Of a stretch of 55,391 nucleotides of DNA, positions 53,189 to 55,391 are shown piece by piece. Source of the DNA: a candidate division WOR-3 bacterium (GTDB lineage: Bacteria; Hydrothermota; Tepidihabitantia; SM23-42). A model generated the notes under the pieces. It made no database searches and had not been told where the DNA came from. It saw nothing but the letters and a program-made list of their open reading frames with translations. A program made the position numbers and the translations under genes. Position 1 is the first letter of the stretch. Every line of letters starts with the position of its first letter. Location of the stretch: positions 1 to 55,391 of the forward strand of contig JAOUFJ010000016.1 of the NCBI GenBank assembly GCA_029858255.1, given 5' to 3'.

Positions 53189-54475
53189 TTATCTGACCTT
53201 AACCACCTTCTGTGTCACAACACCGTCAACTTCAATGAAGTAGATGCCAGGCTGTATTTTACTCGGTTCTACAACCATGCCTGTGATGTCAATAATTTTG
53301 CACTTCTTGCCTTCGGGTAGTCGCAACGGTCCATGTAAGATGGTTGCACCATCATAGTGAAATCCCACAATGGGTTTGACAATCGGCTGTTCCGCAATTG
53401 CTGTGTATGTTGTGCCAACACGAAAAGTCATCTCGGTGCCTTGGTCATCTGTGATTTGAGTCTTATTAGAACCGTCCATATGCATCATCCATATCGAACG
53501 CGTGCCACTACGATTTGAGATGAATAGAATTCTCTGGTCGTCATTTGTTATCAGTGGGTGCATATCATCAGCAGTGTCGGTGGTTAATTGTGTAAGGCCA
53601 CTACCGTCTATGTTTTGAAAAAAGATATCATAATTGCCATTGGGATTTGACGAAAACACAATACTTTGTCCATTGTTTGTGTAAAACTTGTATTTCATAC
53701 CCCACCACGGCTGGCCACCAGGCCAGTTTTGAGCCGAGTAAAATCCAAGCGAATCCAATCCCGTTCCATCTGAGTTGATTACATATAACCGATAATTCCC
53801 ATCGTGCGGTCCTACGGCAAATACTATCTTATCTGTATACGGTAGCCAGGCACTACCGTGTGTTCTACCATAACTGTATGGCGTTTCAAATATCAAAACT
53901 GTATCTGAACCGTCCGGATCTGCAGAATAAATGCGAGCATGTAGGTCGTAATCATCCGCATTATCAAAGATAATCTTTAAATTGTCAGGCGAAATATTCA
54001 TTGTACCCCACATTTGAGTTTGAGGCGAGATCGATTGGACATTGCTGCCGTCAGGAAGCATACGATACGAGTGGTACCATCCATTGTAGTTACTCCGCTC
54101 AGAACCGAAATAAACCCAACCAAGTGCGAGAAAACATGGACCTTCATTCGCAGCAGAGCTCGCTCCACTGGCCGTAGTCAGATTCATTTCACCATTTCCC
54201 GCTGTATCCACTTTGAACAGATCATTATCCTCACCTGTAGGAGGCTGTGCACAATACACAATCAGTGAGCAGTTATCTGACAATTCAATATCCTCTGGTA
54301 TGGAAGTGTAATTCAACGCAGTTAGTTTCGCATCCAATGCACCATTAGTTGATGTTACGTAGATACCCGGTCCATTTTTATCCGAGGAATAGTAGATGTA
54401 ATAATCGTCAGCATATAGTCTGGGCAGTAACAGAAACGCGATACATGGGATCAACACAGCAAGATATACTTTCAT
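53189..54475 (-). CDS. Secreted TolB/PD40-like beta-propeller protein with sorting domain
   Basis: 428 residues from ATG 54475 behind GGGAGGAAC; signal peptide ends LPRLYAD. Residues ~25-360 contain TolB-like blades (YYSSDKNGPGIYVTSTNGA, IVFSSNPNGNYDIFFQNIDGSGLTQLT, ILFISNRSGTRSIWMMHMDGSNKTQIT). The C-terminus is the second tag type (HGPLRLPEGKKCKIIDITG, PGIYFIEVDG, end QKVVKVR), shared with the 15602 and 23057 genes of region 1. It is an exported binding or structural protein. It has its own promoter and terminator, so it is a one-gene unit. Confidence 0.87.
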   Translation of the reverse strand: MKVYLAVLIPCIAFLLLPRLYADDYYIYYSSDKNGPGIYVTSTNGALDAKLTALNYTSIPEDIELSDNCSLIVYCAQPPTGEDNDLFKVDTAGNGEMNLTTASGASSAANEGPCFLALGWVYFGSERSNYNGWYHSYRMLPDGSNVQSISPQTQMWGTMNISPDNLKIIFDNADDYDLHARIYSADPDGSDTVLIFETPYSYGRTHGSAWLPYTDKIVFAVGPHDGNYRLYVINSDGTGLDSLGFYSAQNWPGGQPWWGMKYKFYTNNGQSIVFSSNPNGNYDIFFQNIDGSGLTQLTTDTADDMHPLITNDDQRILFISNRSGTRSIWMMHMDGSNKTQITDDQGTEMTFRVGTTYTAIAEQPIVKPIVGFHYDGATILHGPLRLPEGKKCKIIDITGMVVEPSKIQPGIYFIEVDGVVTQKVVKVR

Positions 54476-54556
54476 GTTCCTCCCTAGCTTCTACACATAC
54501 AAAGTCCATTCTACAAACTTGCCTTATATAAATTACATTAAATTTTTGTATTTATA

Positions 54557-54584
54557 CTATATTCGATATAAAGAATAAGTCAAT
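54557..54584 (-). promoter_or_regulatory. Promoter of the PD40-type gene
   Basis: Minus strand: TTGACT (54584-54579), 16 bp, TATAGT (54562-54557). Confidence 0.7.
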
Positions 54585-54639
54585 AGGATGCTTTTTTTTT
54601 ATTATTAACAAATTAACTTCATCGATAGCCGATCCACCT

Positions 54640-54668
54640 CGCCAGGATGTTATTGACTACAAACAGCC
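54640..54668 (+). repeat. R6 repeat, variant copy
   Basis: GCCAGGATGTTATTGACTAC then AAACAGCC; close to the copies at 41859 and 55083. Confidence 0.45.
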
Positions 54669-54680
54669 AAAATACCCAAA

Positions 54681-54805
54681 AACCTCCCCACCCGTTTCCG
54701 CCCAGAACAATTCGTTGCCAGCAACGAGTATTCCTACAACATAATCCAACAGTCGCAACCTGGTCAAAATGGTGCTGTCTGGTGGGTAGTCCAGCAGGGA
54801 GTATC
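54681..54805 (+). repeat. R4 repeat, copy 3
   Basis: FRPEQFVASNEYSYN and QPGQNGAVWWVVQQ in frame. The 916-bp end region contains only repeats and promoters; no gene is supported. Confidence 0.65.
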
Positions 54806-55079
54806 AGTTGATCTTTGGAGATCCTGATTGGCAATGGTATCTCTGGTGCTGCTCAACTCAGCGAGTTCTTACATAAGGTGTCATAGTCGAATATAATGAG
54901 AAGATCTGAACAGATGGAATATTCTCCTGAATGCAGTGCCTAAAACCTCGGAAATCCAGCCATATAAAACACCGATACTCGGTAAACCATTAACTCCTCC
55001 CATCACATTCGGCTAAAGGAGAAGAACCAGAAATCAACATTCACGGCAGGATCTTCTCTTGGACGCCATATGATATCGC

Positions 55080-55250
55080 AGAACATCAGGATGTTATAGA
55101 CAACAAACAGGCACAAATGTGGCACAAAGCTCGCATATCTGAATATAGGCGGTCTGCAAGCGTTGTAAGTAAATGTTTTTACGTACCTATATTGTTATTC
55201 TTCGCGGTTTATTAGTCCGTTATTCGTGATATGCAATATGTTTGGCTGAG
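55080..55250 (+). repeat. R6 plus composite repeat E, copy 3
   Basis: CATCAGGATGTTATAGACAA, GGCACAAATGTGGCACAA, then CGCGGTTTATTAGTCCGTTA and TATGCAATATGTTTGGCTGA. It leads into promoter P4. Confidence 0.6.
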
Positions 55251-55331
55251 CTCCGAAGGAACGAAGTCCCGTTACATTGTTCAAAAAGAGACAATATGAA
55301 GTCGGGGATTTAACCGCTATGTTCCGACATG

Positions 55332-55359
55332 TTGACTCATCCCGAAATTTCGATATAAT
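55332..55359 (+). promoter_or_regulatory. Promoter P4, expected to drive a tRNA-Arg just beyond the window
   Basis: TTGACT (55332-55337), spacer CATCCCGAAATTTCGA, TATAAT (55354-55359): nearly identical to P2. The heptad leader GGATATC-TGAGTAC-TGTTATC starts at 55366 and the window ends within it. Confidence 0.7.
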
Positions 55360-55391
55360 GATGACGGATATCTGAGTACTGTTATCAGTCA

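Noticed and set aside
26000-55391. CRISPR array
   Set aside because: The repeats of this region are long, few and irregularly spaced; there are no short direct repeats with uniform spacers and no cas genes.
26000-55391. Classical integron cassette array
   Set aside because: The R1 and E repeats lack recognisable attC core sites (RYYYAAC and GTTRRRY pairs), and no integron integrase is visible. A related mechanism cannot be excluded.

Overview
The window looks like a contig from an uncultured Gram-negative bacterium of the candidate phylum WOR-3 / FCB type. This is an inference. It rests on many large secreted proteins that end in a FlgD-like, T9SS-type-A-like C-terminal domain (YDxxGRLV...GVYFxxL...KVLLIR or KVVKIR), an outer-membrane TonB-linked receptor, lipoproteins, and a shortage of housekeeping genes. 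Where promoters can be read, they have one form: TTGAC(A/T), a 16-bp spacer, then TATAnT. Start sites usually carry a strong AAGGAGG-type ribosome binding site.

Region 1 (1-26 kb) has moderate GC and compact genes. It holds the end of a sorted exoprotein, an ankyrin-repeat/metallo-beta-lactamase fusion, an alpha/beta hydrolase, a DUF3795 protein, a lipoprotein, and a decayed beta-propeller exoprotein interrupted by an in-frame UGA. These are followed by a large secreted protein with an HEQSH motif, a TonB-dependent receptor-like beta-barrel, a CoA-acylating aldehyde dehydrogenase, and three sorted exoproteins (BNR propeller, beta-helix, unknown). The region ends with a secreted DUF2703 protein, an overlapping pair of MDR oxidoreductases, a small lipoprotein, a membrane protein, an SBBP-repeat exoprotein and a probable lipoprotein propeller.

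Region 2 (26-55.4 kb) is more AT-rich, has wide intergenic spaces and is full of repeats. Its genes include a small HNH protein, a two-gene cassette lying inside a repeat, a 1496-residue exoprotein, an eight-unit PQQ-like lipoprotein and a bicupin. Further on are a nucleotidyl-cyclase-like protein, a split and apparently degenerate sugar transferase, an HEYGH protein, a three-gene operon of exoproteins including a metzincin-like protease and a 1960-residue protein, and a PD40-type propeller protein.

The most unusual structure is in region 2. Three orphan 5' halves of tRNA-Arg genes (33687, 37264, 52951), each with its own consensus promoter, all break off in the 3' side of the anticodon stem and run into unrelated DNA. 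A fourth copy of the same promoter and leader lies at the very end of the window. Between them are several families of intergenic repeats. One is about 320 bp, with a hairpin that differs in every copy and a terminator-like end. I read this as an array of elements serially integrated at tRNA-Arg anticodon loops, or as a tRNA-derived repeat family. No recombinase gene is visible in the window, so the mechanism is open.
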